Source: WTFY01 sp965214675 (lineage in GTDB: Bacteria; Pseudomonadota; Gammaproteobacteria; UBA4575). From it: a stretch of DNA of 64,000 nt. Below are positions 43,465 through 52,061 of the stretch, one piece after another (position 1 is the stretch's first letter; each line of letters opens with the position of its first letter). The notes below the pieces were generated by a model. That model was not told the DNA's origin. It ran no database searches and saw only the letters and a list, made by a program, of their open reading frames with translations. The stretch covers positions 1,798,001 to 1,862,000 of the forward strand of contig OZ243969.1 of assembly GCA_965214675.1 (NCBI GenBank), in the 5' to 3' direction. A program made the translations under genes and the position numbers.

Positions 43465-44157
43465 ATGGCAGAGAAACATAAGCCCGCACCTATGGTGGAT
43501 GAAGTAAGTGACTTTGAGGTTCTGGAAGTTGCCGTTCGAGAGTTGGCTATTGAAAAGGGTCTTTTTAGCGCTGAAGATCATCGGCGTTTTGCAGAATTTG
43601 CACATAGCATAGGCCCTTTACCTGCAGCGCGACTCGTGGCGAAGTCCTGGCTGGACCCTGAGTTTAAAAAACTGGCTCTGGAAGACGGGTTTACCGCTAG
43701 CAAGGAAGTTGGAATCGACTGGCTGAATCCGACAGGATTTGGGACACCCAGTGATTATTGTGACCTGCGTGTCCTTGAAAACACGCCGTCGGTGCATCAT
43801 GTGGTCGTGTGCACATTATGTTCATGCTATCCCAGACCGATCCTGGGCCATTCTCCTGAGTGGTACAGGACTCCAAATTATCGTCGCAGACTGGTTCGCT
43901 GGCCACGCCAGGTGTTGTCAGAGTTTGGTTTGCAAATTCCAGCAGATGTTGAGGTCAGGGTTGAGGACTCGAATCAGAAATGCCGTTTCATGGTCATGCC
44001 TATGCGGCCTGAGGGCACTGAGGACTGGAGTGAAGATCAGCTGGCTGAAATTGTTACACGTGATTGCATGCTGGGAGTTGCATTACCACATCCGGAGCGC
44101 AAGGCTGATGACAAGCGGCCCGTACATAAGGCAGCCAACCCGGTTCACGGGCATTGA
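43465..44157 (+). CDS. scnC: Thiocyanate hydrolase gamma (cobalt-binding catalytic) subunit
   Basis: The 230-residue protein matches the nitrile hydratase alpha chain. The metal-claw motif VCTLCSCYPRP places the ligands at Cys116, Cys119, Ser120 and Cys121. A threonine after the first cysteine is typical of cobalt enzymes. In known SCNase the last two cysteines are oxidised to sulfinic and sulfenic acid. Flanking GPLPAARLVAKSW and WPRQVLSEFG are also family features. Nearby cbt genes could supply the cobalt. Confidence 0.95.
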   Translation: MAEKHKPAPMVDEVSDFEVLEVAVRELAIEKGLFSAEDHRRFAEFAHSIGPLPAARLVAKSWLDPEFKKLALEDGFTASKEVGIDWLNPTGFGTPSDYCDLRVLENTPSVHHVVVCTLCSCYPRPILGHSPEWYRTPNYRRRLVRWPRQVLSEFGLQIPADVEVRVEDSNQKCRFMVMPMRPEGTEDWSEDQLAEIVTRDCMLGVALPHPERKADDKRPVHKAANPVHGH

Positions 44158-44166
44158 TGCAGCGTG

Positions 44167-44559
44167 ATGGACGACGCCACAGAAAAAAATGCCCCAGGAG
44201 CTGATCCGGCGAGCAATATGCCGGAATTTTCTTCTGTGTCTTTGCTGGAGAAGATTCGCACGCAGGGAAAAGCCTGGAAGGACCTGGCAAATCAATACGG
44301 TGTGGACAACCCGGATCCTCCATGGAAGATAAATTTGGATTCAACCTGTGAGGCACTTTCTGCTGAGCAGTGTGCGCTCCCGGTACTGGAGCGCAGAAAT
44401 GAAGAGGATACGCTCTCCGAGAGCATGTACAAAGACGTTCCTTATCCGGAACGACAACTGCTCGCCCTGGCTCATTCCATGATTCAGCGCGGCTTGATAG
44501 ATGAGGATGAACTTGCGCTTCGCATGAAGTATGTCAGCAAGCGACTAAACAGCGTCTGA
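44167..44559 (+). CDS. P15K-like activator of thiocyanate hydrolase
   Basis: The 130-residue protein, about 15 kDa, follows scnC by 9 bp. In Thiobacillus thioparus a 15-kDa protein encoded in the same place (P15K) promotes functional expression of the cobalt enzyme. The C-terminal half (ERRNEEDTLSESMYKDVPYPERQLLALAHSMIQRGLI, read in parts; DEDELALRM) resembles the nitrile hydratase activator/beta N-terminal helical domain. The assignment rests on position, size and this resemblance. An upstream GTG at 44164 is also in frame. Confidence 0.75.
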   Translation: MDDATEKNAPGADPASNMPEFSSVSLLEKIRTQGKAWKDLANQYGVDNPDPPWKINLDSTCEALSAEQCALPVLERRNEEDTLSESMYKDVPYPERQLLALAHSMIQRGLIDEDELALRMKYVSKRLNSV

Positions 44560-44635
44560 CGGGGCAATCACAGGTAGCAGGGCATCAGGTAGAGAGCATG
44601 ACTGAAAGTCAACGATAACAAGGACAACATACTCT

Positions 44636-44998
44636 ATGGCAAATATATTCATGAAGTCTTCATGGGGGAGTGATGATCCCACACGGGCAGCTATGGTGTT
44701 TGGGCATGCAAATGCCTTGGCAAGTGCGGGACATGAGGTACGGATATTCCTACTCGGGGAAGCAGTCTGCCTGGCCCGGCCGGTAGTGCGGGAAAATATG
44801 ATTCCCGTGGGGTGGCCGTCTGTTGCGACTCAATGGGATGAGGCAATTGGGAATGGGGTCAGGATTGAATGCTGTGGTGCATGCTCCAGAGCCAGAGGAC
44901 TAAGTGAAGACGACATGGCAAAAGCCGGTGCACAACCCGGCAATCCTGATACCTTTGTGGAAAGCGTAGAATGGTCCGATAAGATCATTGCCGAATGA
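44636..44998 (+). CDS. DsrE-family protein
   Basis: The 120-residue protein has the DsrE/DsrF-like fold: KSSWGSDDPTRAAMVFGHANAL at the N-terminus and the ECCGACSRARGL loop near residue 79, whose cysteines could carry persulfide. DsrE relatives relay sulfur in oxidation and tRNA thiolation pathways. Encoded within the thiocyanate operon, it may handle sulfur from carbonyl sulfide or sulfide. That link is inference. Confidence 0.8.
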   Translation: MANIFMKSSWGSDDPTRAAMVFGHANALASAGHEVRIFLLGEAVCLARPVVRENMIPVGWPSVATQWDEAIGNGVRIECCGACSRARGLSEDDMAKAGAQPGNPDTFVESVEWSDKIIAE

Positions 44999-45022
44999 AC
45001 ATGAGACAGGATCGAACAAGTT

Positions 45023-45038
45023 TGGCTTGGTTCTTGCT
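45023..45038 (+). promoter_or_regulatory. Sigma-54 promoter candidate before the ABC transporter
   Basis: TGGCTTGGTTCTTGCT matches the sigma-54 consensus with two mismatches in the -24 box and exact GG-N10-GC spacing. Transcription would begin near 45049, about 75 nt before the ATPase gene. It would let the transporter be induced apart from the scn genes. Confidence 0.55.
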
Positions 45039-45123
45039 TGGGACACTATGCAGGGAATGCATGTAGAGAGATGAAGCAGCTCGTAATATTAGGTATAGAC
45101 CGACACAGAGGTAGGAAGCATAT

Positions 45124-45954
45124 ATGGAAAAACGCAAAGGCGTACACATTAATATCAAGGATCTTACCCACCGCTATACCTCTAAGAGCCCCATTACCTT
45201 TGAGAAAGTCAACATTGAGGCCGACCCGGGAGAGGCACTGGTCATCATTGGAAGGTCCGGTTGCGGCAAGTCAACCCTTTTGCATATTTTGGCAGGCTTG
45301 CTGGAAAAATCGAGCGGGATTGTCCGTCTCGACGAGAAAGATGTTACGGAGCCTTCATCCCATTGGATAATGATGTTTCAGGCGCCTCATCTTTTCCCGT
45401 GGATGACGGTGGAACAGAATGTAGGTACTGGCTTGCGGTTTGCCCATTGGCCAGAAAAAAAAATGAAAAAACGCATTGCCGAGGTGATTAATCTGGTGAG
45501 TCTTGACGAGTACGCAAAAAACAATACGCAAGATCTGTCGGGTGGTCAGCAGCAGCGTGTTGCGCTCGCACGCTCCCTGGTAATGGAGCCTGACCTGCTC
45601 CTGCTTGACGAGCCTTTTTCTGCACTAGATGCTTTTACTCGCGCGACGCTGCAAAAAGATGTCAGGGCCATTTCAAAGCAACTGGGGTTCAACTTGGTAA
45701 TGGTGACTCACGATATAGATGAAGCGGTGATCATGGCTGATCGCGCTCTGGTTATGGCAGGTTCGCCTGGCAAAATTGTCCATGACTTCAAGGTGGATCT
45801 TGATGATCCGCGTGAAAGACAGGATCCAAAGGTACAGGCGATGCGTGTGAGCTTAATGGAAATTTTCCATCATGCTGCAGGCGTTTCTGTGAACGATTCC
45901 AACATGGAAGGAGATGATGCTAACCAATCGGACATAGAGTTGGTTGGTAACTAA
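45124..45954 (+). CDS. ABC transporter ATPase of the nitrate/sulfonate/taurine class
   Basis: The 276-residue ATPase has Walker A GRSGCGKSTLLH near residue 43, Q-loop MFQAPHLFPWMTV, signature LSGGQQQRVALAR, Walker B LLLLDEPFSALDA and switch MVTHDIDEA. It energises the permease encoded at 47310. It is clearly related to the island ATPase at 32859 but the two are quite diverged, so this is not a recent duplication. Confidence 0.92.
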   Translation: MEKRKGVHINIKDLTHRYTSKSPITFEKVNIEADPGEALVIIGRSGCGKSTLLHILAGLLEKSSGIVRLDEKDVTEPSSHWIMMFQAPHLFPWMTVEQNVGTGLRFAHWPEKKMKKRIAEVINLVSLDEYAKNNTQDLSGGQQQRVALARSLVMEPDLLLLDEPFSALDAFTRATLQKDVRAISKQLGFNLVMVTHDIDEAVIMADRALVMAGSPGKIVHDFKVDLDDPRERQDPKVQAMRVSLMEIFHHAAGVSVNDSNMEGDDANQSDIELVGN

Positions 45955-46020
45955 AAGAATGTCTGAAAGTGCACTTCAGACCCTATTAACTACGAGAGTA
46001 ACGATTTGAGGAATTCCGAC

Positions 46021-47313
46021 ATGAAGAAAATTTACGAGAAACATGGCGATGGGGTACAGATTGATGATCCCAAACTCGCCATAGAGTATGACCCGCTGTT
46101 TAAGGGGGCGTTAGGTACCGGTATCAACCGGCGCGAATTGCTGCAGGTAGGAGGACTTGCTGCATTGGGTGGCGGGGCAGGGGCCTTGCCCATGCCAAGC
46201 TTTGCCAAGAAAAAATGGGACCCGGTAATCAAGATCGGCTACATCCCCATCACGGATGCGGCAGCTCTGCTGATTGCGCATGATCAGGGCTATTTCAAGG
46301 ACGAAGGCATTGATTCTGTGAAGCCAACACTGATCCGTGGTTGGTCGCCCTTGGTAGAAGCCTTTGCAGCTCATCGCTTCAACCTGACCCATATGCTGAT
46401 CCCGATTCCAGTGTGGATGCGTTATAACAACAAGTATCCGATCAAGATCACTGCTTGGGACCACACCAACGGTTCGGCGGTATTGGTAGGTAAGAAGAGC
46501 GGTATCAATGAACCCAAGGACTTTGGCGGTAAACAGTTTGCTGTGCCGTACTGGTACTCGATCCACAACATTGTTTCGCAAAGAATCATGAAAGCGGCTG
46601 GTATCAAGCCAGTGATCAGACCACAGTCTGCGAAGCTGGCAGATGATGAGTGCAACTTCCTGGTGTTGGCACCGCCGTCCATGCCGCCTGCACTGGCTGC
46701 GGGAACGATTGATGGCTACTGTGTGGCTGAGCCGTTTAACGCCCTGGGCGAGCTTAAAGCGGGTGGAAAGGTACTACGCTTTACAGGTGATGCATGGAAA
46801 GGACACCCTTGCTGCGTTGTAGTCATGCATGAAGAGGATGCTATGGACCCCGATCGTGCTGCATGGGCACAGGGAGTACATAATGCGGTAGTCAGAGCCC
46901 AGATTCATCTGGCTGAAAACAGGGAAGCCATGTCGGAACTGCTCTCGCGTGACGGTAAAGGCTATTTGCCTGTCCCGAAAGAGGTTGTGAAGCGAGCAAT
47001 GATGTTTTATGACCCTGCGTACTACAAAAATCCTCAGGCAATCAAGCATCCTGAATGGGATCAGAACCGTATTGATTTTCAGGCATGGCCATACCGGTCA
47101 GCGACAGAGCTCGTCGTTAGCGATCTGAAAGAAACGGTAGTTACGGGGGATGCGCGGTTCCTGGACACGCTCACGCCTCAGCATGTAGCCAATGACCTTG
47201 TCAATTATGACTACGTGAAGAACGCATTGGAGTCACATCCCAAGTGGAGAAACGATGCGAGCGTGCCGCAAGAAGGTGATCCGTATATCCGTTCGGAGGT
47301 GTTTGTACTTTGA
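46021..47313 (+). CDS. Tat-exported NrtA-like substrate-binding protein
   Basis: The 430-residue protein has a twin-arginine signal (NRRELLQVGGLAAL, residues about 37-50), preceded by an unusually long 35-residue N-terminal extension. The mature part is an NrtA/SsuA-type binding fold: IKIGYIPITDAAALLIAHDQGYFKDEGI (read in parts) and PPALAAGTIDGYCVAEPFN. The ligand is likely a small anion; thiocyanate or cyanate is a good guess from the operon. The start is the ATG at 46021 with GAGGA before it. Confidence 0.85.
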   Translation: MKKIYEKHGDGVQIDDPKLAIEYDPLFKGALGTGINRRELLQVGGLAALGGGAGALPMPSFAKKKWDPVIKIGYIPITDAAALLIAHDQGYFKDEGIDSVKPTLIRGWSPLVEAFAAHRFNLTHMLIPIPVWMRYNNKYPIKITAWDHTNGSAVLVGKKSGINEPKDFGGKQFAVPYWYSIHNIVSQRIMKAAGIKPVIRPQSAKLADDECNFLVLAPPSMPPALAAGTIDGYCVAEPFNALGELKAGGKVLRFTGDAWKGHPCCVVVMHEEDAMDPDRAAWAQGVHNAVVRAQIHLAENREAMSELLSRDGKGYLPVPKEVVKRAMMFYDPAYYKNPQAIKHPEWDQNRIDFQAWPYRSATELVVSDLKETVVTGDARFLDTLTPQHVANDLVNYDYVKNALESHPKWRNDASVPQEGDPYIRSEVFVL

Positions 47314-48167
47314 GTAACGGAAAAGTAGATGTAGCTGATGTAGATGCAGGCACAAGTACGGCTGCATCTTCAAAAGCTAGGTCAAATACTTCGACTGCAA
47401 AGTCGATGGGTAAGAGCCTGTTCAATTGGGCAGCTGGCTTGGGGATCCTGTTTGTATTTTGGTGGTTTGGAGGCTATCTCATTGAGATCAATCCTGACAC
47501 CACGAACTTCAAGGACTTTGGGCCAATTCCAACGTTCAAGGCATTCCCGGAGCTTTTTGCGATCGGCAAGATACAGGCAGCAGTCACAACAAGTGGTTAT
47601 CGCTTGGGTGCCGGTCTGCTTATAGCCATTGTCGCGGGTGTACCCATTGGGATTTTGTTGGGTCGTAGTACGATTTTCCGTGAACTCAGTAATTCGCCGT
47701 TTCAGTTGATCCGTATGATTAGCCCGCTTTCATGGGAGCCAATCGCGGTCATCGTATTTGCCACCTGGAATGGAGCAATCGTATTTCTGATTGCTGTAGC
47801 CGCCATCTGGCCAGTCGTGTTTGCTACGGCAGCAGGCTTGGCCAAGGTGGACCCGGCCTGGTTCAAGGTTGCCCGCAACCTAGGGGCAAAGCCATGGCAT
47901 ATGGTGACGGAAATTATCCTGCCCGCAATTTTGTTTGATATCCTGACCGGTGTTCGACTGGCATTGGGTGTCGGATGGATTGTACTGGTGCCGGCAGAAT
48001 TTCTTGGAGTCACTTCAGGGCTTGGCTACTCCATAGCAGATGCCAGGGAAACACTCTCCTATGACCAACTGACTGCGATGGTGCTCACTATTGGTGTAAT
48101 GGGCTACATACTTGACAGCTCCCTTGCGATGCTGATCAAACGCTACAGTTGGCACCATGCAAGGTGA
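47310..48167 (+). CDS. ABC transporter permease
   Basis: The 285-residue protein has about six membrane helices and the EAA loop ARNLGAKPWHMVTEIILPA followed by DILTGVRLALGVGWIVLVPAE. It begins with a TTG that overlaps the stop of the binding-protein gene (TTGA), so the two are coupled. The first 40 residues are Ser/Ala-rich and poorly conserved. Together with the genes at 45124 and 46021 it forms a complete importer. Confidence 0.88.
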   Translation: MSNGKVDVADVDAGTSTAASSKARSNTSTAKSMGKSLFNWAAGLGILFVFWWFGGYLIEINPDTTNFKDFGPIPTFKAFPELFAIGKIQAAVTTSGYRLGAGLLIAIVAGVPIGILLGRSTIFRELSNSPFQLIRMISPLSWEPIAVIVFATWNGAIVFLIAVAAIWPVVFATAAGLAKVDPAWFKVARNLGAKPWHMVTEIILPAILFDILTGVRLALGVGWIVLVPAEFLGVTSGLGYSIADARETLSYDQLTAMVLTIGVMGYILDSSLAMLIKRYSWHHAR

Positions 48168-48230
48168 GCGAATACTGGATAAATGAAAATTAATTAGTGC
48201 TTTAAACTAAATCGAGGACAAGAGATAACT

Positions 48231-48425
48231 ATGCAAAATCAGATAGCAACCAGTTCAAAACTGCGTGATGTAACGATATCAAAGGCTACGTGGCGGCCAC
48301 TACAGATTGCCGCCGCCTTTTTGTTGGGGGCCGTAATCTTGTATGGTGTGGGATTTGCAAATTCAGCTGCAGTGCACAATGCAGCCCATGATGTGCGCCA
48401 CACCCAAGTATTCCCTTGCCACTAG
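48231..48425 (+). CDS. cbtB: Second CbtB-like cobalt transporter subunit (orphan)
   Basis: The 64-residue protein has one membrane helix and the terminal motif HNAAHDVRHTQVFPCH, as in the CbtB at 37366. It is the last gene of the thiocyanate/transporter run, 63 bp after the permease and just before a strong terminator. No second cbtA accompanies it. It may work with the CbtA at 36658, or act alone in cobalt supply to the hydrolase. Confidence 0.88.
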   Translation: MQNQIATSSKLRDVTISKATWRPLQIAAAFLLGAVILYGVGFANSAAVHNAAHDVRHTQVFPCH

Positions 48426-48470
48426 GCATTTGGGAAACATTACAGGAAACTACTGAGAATTCCTCTCGAT

Positions 48471-48516
48471 GGCTTGGCTAATGGTCAGGATGACCATTGG
48501 CCAAGCCTGTATTTTT
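48471..48516 (+). terminator. Terminator of the scn/ABC/cbtB operon
   Basis: GGCTTGGC-TAATGGTCA pairs with TGACCATT-GGCCAAGCC around a GGA loop, a 17-bp stem with one G-T pair (48471-48507), followed by TGTATTTTT. Confidence 0.8.
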
Positions 48517-48730
48517 GGCTGGCTTGTAATTTTGAATTCAGGCTGCCCTCTCAGGCGCTATAACTTGCCTTACCTGTAGAGCATACCTGTCTACACGGCT
48601 AAAATTTATCCTCCTCTGGAGAATTACTGACTCAATTAGGTAGAGATCATCCCGCCAATCATGAACGGTGCAGGTTAGCTTACTCGAGTTGAACTGGATT
48701 CGACGAGTAGAGAGAGTAGTAGTTGTGCCC

Positions 48731-48763
48731 AAAAAAAGAGGGGTGCAATCTGCACCCCTCGGG
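48731..48763 (-). terminator. Rho-independent terminator of the porin gene
   Basis: GAGGGGTGCA and TGCACCCCTC form a perfect 10-bp stem with an ATC loop (48738-48760). On the minus strand it is followed by a run of seven T. It lies about 40 bp after the porin stop. Confidence 0.85.
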
Positions 48764-48803
48764 TTTTGTGATATGACTTGCCTTTTGGCTAAAAGAGCCC
48801 AGG

Positions 48804-50399
48804 TTATTTGAAGCGGTACTGAAGCAATGTCCAGAACTTCTTGGTATCCGAGGAAAATCCGTCCTCACTTTCGAAGTCTGTATATTTAATTGCAAACAGG
48901 AATTTACCCATGAAGGGCTTGCCCCACAGTACGCCCCATTCATCTCCATAATCAGAAATGCGATTGCTTCCTGACATGTACGATCTGTCTGTACTGTAGT
49001 CGTGATAATTAATGACGAGTTTGTTTTTGCCAATTTTGTGACCTAAAAGGCCCAGAACTGTCAGGGTCACGCTGGTGTCTTCAATGCCACCAAGAGGGGT
49101 TGCTGAACCACCAGGGGCGGCAACAAACTTATCAGCCCAGCCGTTGAAGGCGTGCACTGTAGCTAGAGGGGTTTGAATAGCGTTGTTACCGTTACTCTCC
49201 AAGACCTCGTAACCTACTCTTATCTGATAGGTAGGTTCACCAATGGGCATGAAGCCGAGGTTGTCGACCCGTGTGCCGCCAAACCTGATTCCGAACTCAA
49301 TGTTGTAATAGTCATTATCATCCAGTTTCTGTCCAGTCTGCAGATTCATACCTGCATCGTCAGTTGGGTCTTGGTTCGCCCACTCTAATTCACTCTGAAT
49401 ATCCAATGAATCACTAACCTCGTGTCTACCTTTGAAACGAACACCGTAGGTCTCCGAGTCGAAACTCACTGGGCCTATAAAAGGAGGTGCCATTCCTGTG
49501 CCTTCGGGGAAAGGCGTACGGGAATTATCATCAAAATCTAGCAAGTAACCATAAGCAACCAGTTTGCCATTGAACTGCGGGAGCTTGTAAGAGATGTTGA
49601 TCAGGTGAGAGTCATCCATTTCCCATTCATCGAAAATGGAATCTTCACCAAAGAGCCGCTTCACCTTGTCAATATAGGTATAAGAGATCCCAAGTTTTCC
49701 AAGCGTCTTGTCGACTCTGATCGCATCAAACGAAACGTTGTTTCCTCGCCAGATTACATCTCCAACCCATCGATGGTTGTCATAGATAACAGTTTGACGC
49801 CCTAATTTGAATGAAAGAGGACCATCACAAGGTCCAGGTGCACTGGGGCAGCCACCCGTTGGGGCGCGCCATCCAATATAGGCTTCATTGATTTCTTCAA
49901 AATCATTGTCAGGAATAATAGCATGGCCCTCAATATAACGATTCATTGCTGGCAGATTACCCCGTATAGGAGCCGGCAATGCCATCGGCCCACCTGGAGG
50001 GAAGTTTGGGGGTACGCTAAAATCTCCATCAAGGTTTAGCGCTCTGTCCGAGTTCAGGACTTCGTTCATCTCCCCTTCAATACGGGCATAAAAACCATGG
50101 AAGCGACCTGTGGTAAAGCCCAGCGCATTCCGTAAGACAACTGCATCAGCCTTGTCAGCATTTTCCATAGGGTGACCACTTGGAAAATCATCCTCCACAT
50201 CTTCAAATCGTATGCGGGACCAGAAATCAAATCGGCCATTGACCAATGCTTCACCGAGATTCGTATGGTCCGGTGTCATTTTGTGATGAGGGGTATGATG
50301 GGTGTTGGGGACATCAGGTAAGCCCACCGCTCCGACACCCTGCGCCAGTACCAGAATGGCTGCAGCCATAAGGCATGGCAGAGGTTTAAAGTTGACCAT
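48804..50399 (-). CDS. Outer-membrane porin, alginate-export/OprD-like
   Basis: The 531-residue protein has a signal peptide (about residues 1-24) and a long beta-barrel with alternating hydrophobic strands that ends in a C-terminal aromatic-basic strand (LLQYRFK, terminal Phe-Lys). Features such as RFDFWSRIRFEDVEDD, FKLGRQTVIYDNHRWVGDVIWRGNN and YGVRFKGRHEVSDSLD fit the alginate-export (Alginate_exp) porin family, which includes many anion channels. The substrate is unknown; it could pass thiocyanate or other anions. The ATG at 50399 has a strong ribosome binding site (GGGAGGAGAAAACC). Confidence 0.8.
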   Translation of the reverse strand: MVNFKPLPCLMAAAILVLAQGVGAVGLPDVPNTHHTPHHKMTPDHTNLGEALVNGRFDFWSRIRFEDVEDDFPSGHPMENADKADAVVLRNALGFTTGRFHGFYARIEGEMNEVLNSDRALNLDGDFSVPPNFPPGGPMALPAPIRGNLPAMNRYIEGHAIIPDNDFEEINEAYIGWRAPTGGCPSAPGPCDGPLSFKLGRQTVIYDNHRWVGDVIWRGNNVSFDAIRVDKTLGKLGISYTYIDKVKRLFGEDSIFDEWEMDDSHLINISYKLPQFNGKLVAYGYLLDFDDNSRTPFPEGTGMAPPFIGPVSFDSETYGVRFKGRHEVSDSLDIQSELEWANQDPTDDAGMNLQTGQKLDDNDYYNIEFGIRFGGTRVDNLGFMPIGEPTYQIRVGYEVLESNGNNAIQTPLATVHAFNGWADKFVAAPGGSATPLGGIEDTSVTLTVLGLLGHKIGKNKLVINYHDYSTDRSYMSGSNRISDYGDEWGVLWGKPFMGKFLFAIKYTDFESEDGFSSDTKKFWTLLQYRFK

Positions 50400-50456
50400 G
50401 GTTTTCTCCTCCCTTGCAAGGGTTTTAGCCAGATTGTCCTTGAGTAACCTAGCCAT

Positions 50457-50758
50457 AAACAGATCCAGAATTCTGTGTTAGATGCTTATTTTAGACTTAC
50501 ACCGGTAACATAAGCTTAATAATCTATCTATAGTAAATAATTGCTCTCCCGTCCAAGACTTTCTCATTATTGAAGCCATAGACTATAACTATGGACCGAT
50601 TAATACTTATTACATTATAAGGCTGTGGTCAATAAATACAATTGTCTGCCCTGTTCAGGCAGGGAGTCAATCTGAAGGATTCATGCCTGAAACCTTGACA
50701 CTCATCAAGTGTACTACAGGTCGGGACTAGGCCTGCAGAACTTCCTTTCAGCAACAAG
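50457..50758. other. Intergenic region upstream of the porin
   Basis: About 300 bp, very A+T-rich around 50500-50640, with the dyad at 50576 and no gene. It probably carries the porin promoter. Confidence 0.5.
50576..50594. promoter_or_regulatory. LysR-type dyad upstream of the porin
   Basis: CCATAG and CTATGG form a perfect 6-bp dyad with 7 bp between, containing the ATAG-N7-CTAT core seen at the CynR-like gene start. It is about 180 bp upstream of the porin ATG. Confidence 0.4.
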
Positions 50759-52051
50759 CTAGTCAGAAGGGGTTTCTGGTGCCGTGAGCCACTCCGGGCC
50801 AGCTGTAATGGGTCCTGTCAGCGTATGTAAAAAGGCTTCCACCTGTTTCTTCTCTTTTCTTCCCAGGGACAGCTCTCTCGCTTCGTTGTGCCCGACCATG
50901 GCAGCAGGTGCGCGATTGTAATGATCAATGACTTCTTCTAACGCTGCCAGTTGCCCGGCATGCATATAGGGAGCAGTTTCCGCGATATTCCTGAGTGACG
51001 GGGTTTTGTGTGCACCTACCAAATTTTCGGCGGTTCTGATAAAGCGCAACTCGGTACATTCCCTCGGATTGATGTCAGAAAAATCCCCCAGGCAGTTAAA
51101 CGGGTCGCCCAATACGCTCTGCACTGCATTTATCCGGCCCTTGCTTGGAAGCGACTCTGGGCTGGACAGCACCGCAGTGTTGTGAAACTCGTGGTTGGTG
51201 AATAGTGGGCCGTTATGACAATTGATGCACTGTGCTTTCCCAATGAACAGCCTCAATCCGGCACGCTCATCCTGGCTTAGTATTACCCCGGTCTCCTGGT
51301 TCCCGGTGACCAGTGCCTCAACATAGTGATCAAAGCGTGCGGCTGCCGGCAGGAGCATGCGTTCATAGGCGGCGAGGGCCTTGCCAATATTTGTAAAAAC
51401 TTCTGTAACTGCTGCCTGATCGTCCGAGGACATGGACTGCCAGCTTTCGTTCAGGCTCTTGTTGTCGACTGGGCCTGCAGCTGCAGGAAAACGCGAAGGA
51501 TCGGAAAAGCTGTCCATGGACCCAAACAGATTTTCATATTGTTCACGGTAGATTTTGTCTAGTGCCACCAGGTGGACGAGTTGCATGCGTGAGCTTCCAT
51601 GCTCCAGCGGGTTTTCCAGTGGAGACAATGCCTGAGCCCAAAGACTGTCTTTTCTTCCATCCCAGAATAGCCAGGGACTGTACGCCATCCCAACTATACT
51701 CATGGTGTTGCGAGTGCCGGTACCCAGTCCTTCAGCAACTTTCAGACCGTCTGTGAAATAGTGTGAGGGTTGATGGCAACTTGCACAGGAGATTTGTCCG
51801 TTCGCACTCAGGCGCGTATCGAAAAAAAGACGGTGACCCAGTTTGGCAGCCAGGGGATTGTCGGCCACAGGATTCCCTGTGGTTGTCGGCAAAGACGGGA
51901 GGTTGGCAATCCAGAGTGAGCGAAGCAAGGTAATTTCTGATGGAGTCCAGGCCACGCCCTTGCCGGACTGGGTATACCAAATGGCACTGGTCAGAATGAT
52001 CAGAATGATCAGAATGACCATTACAAGTGTACCTTGGACAGCTTTTGACAC
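50759..52051 (-). CDS. Di-haem cytochrome c peroxidase/MauG-type protein
   Basis: The 430-residue protein has an N-terminal membrane anchor (about residues 8-27) and two c-type haem motifs, CASCH near residue 86 and CINCH near 274, as in bacterial di-haem peroxidases and MauG. RRFFDTRLSANGQISCASCHQP-type and KTPSLRNIAETAPYMHAG stretches are recognisable. It likely faces the periplasm. Whether it is a peroxidase or a protein-modifying MauG type cannot be told. It is the last gene of the leftward oxidase run, 10 bp after the FixH-like gene. Confidence 0.88.
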   Translation of the reverse strand: MSKAVQGTLVMVILIILIILTSAIWYTQSGKGVAWTPSEITLLRSLWIANLPSLPTTTGNPVADNPLAAKLGHRLFFDTRLSANGQISCASCHQPSHYFTDGLKVAEGLGTGTRNTMSIVGMAYSPWLFWDGRKDSLWAQALSPLENPLEHGSSRMQLVHLVALDKIYREQYENLFGSMDSFSDPSRFPAAAGPVDNKSLNESWQSMSSDDQAAVTEVFTNIGKALAAYERMLLPAAARFDHYVEALVTGNQETGVILSQDERAGLRLFIGKAQCINCHNGPLFTNHEFHNTAVLSSPESLPSKGRINAVQSVLGDPFNCLGDFSDINPRECTELRFIRTAENLVGAHKTPSLRNIAETAPYMHAGQLAALEEVIDHYNRAPAAMVGHNEARELSLGRKEKKQVEAFLHTLTGPITAGPEWLTAPETPSD

Positions 52052-52061
52052 GATGGGATGC

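Larger units (their letters stand above)
48426..48803. other. Intergenic region with two terminators
   Basis: About 380 bp separating convergent operons. It holds the two terminators listed next. The 220 bp between them have an open minus-strand frame (48538-48732) with no recognisable family, which I do not call. Confidence 0.55.

Noticed and set aside
48538..48732. 64-codon minus-strand frame between two terminators
   Set aside because: No recognisable family; it also runs into the porin terminator, so it is unlikely to be transcribed as a gene of its own.
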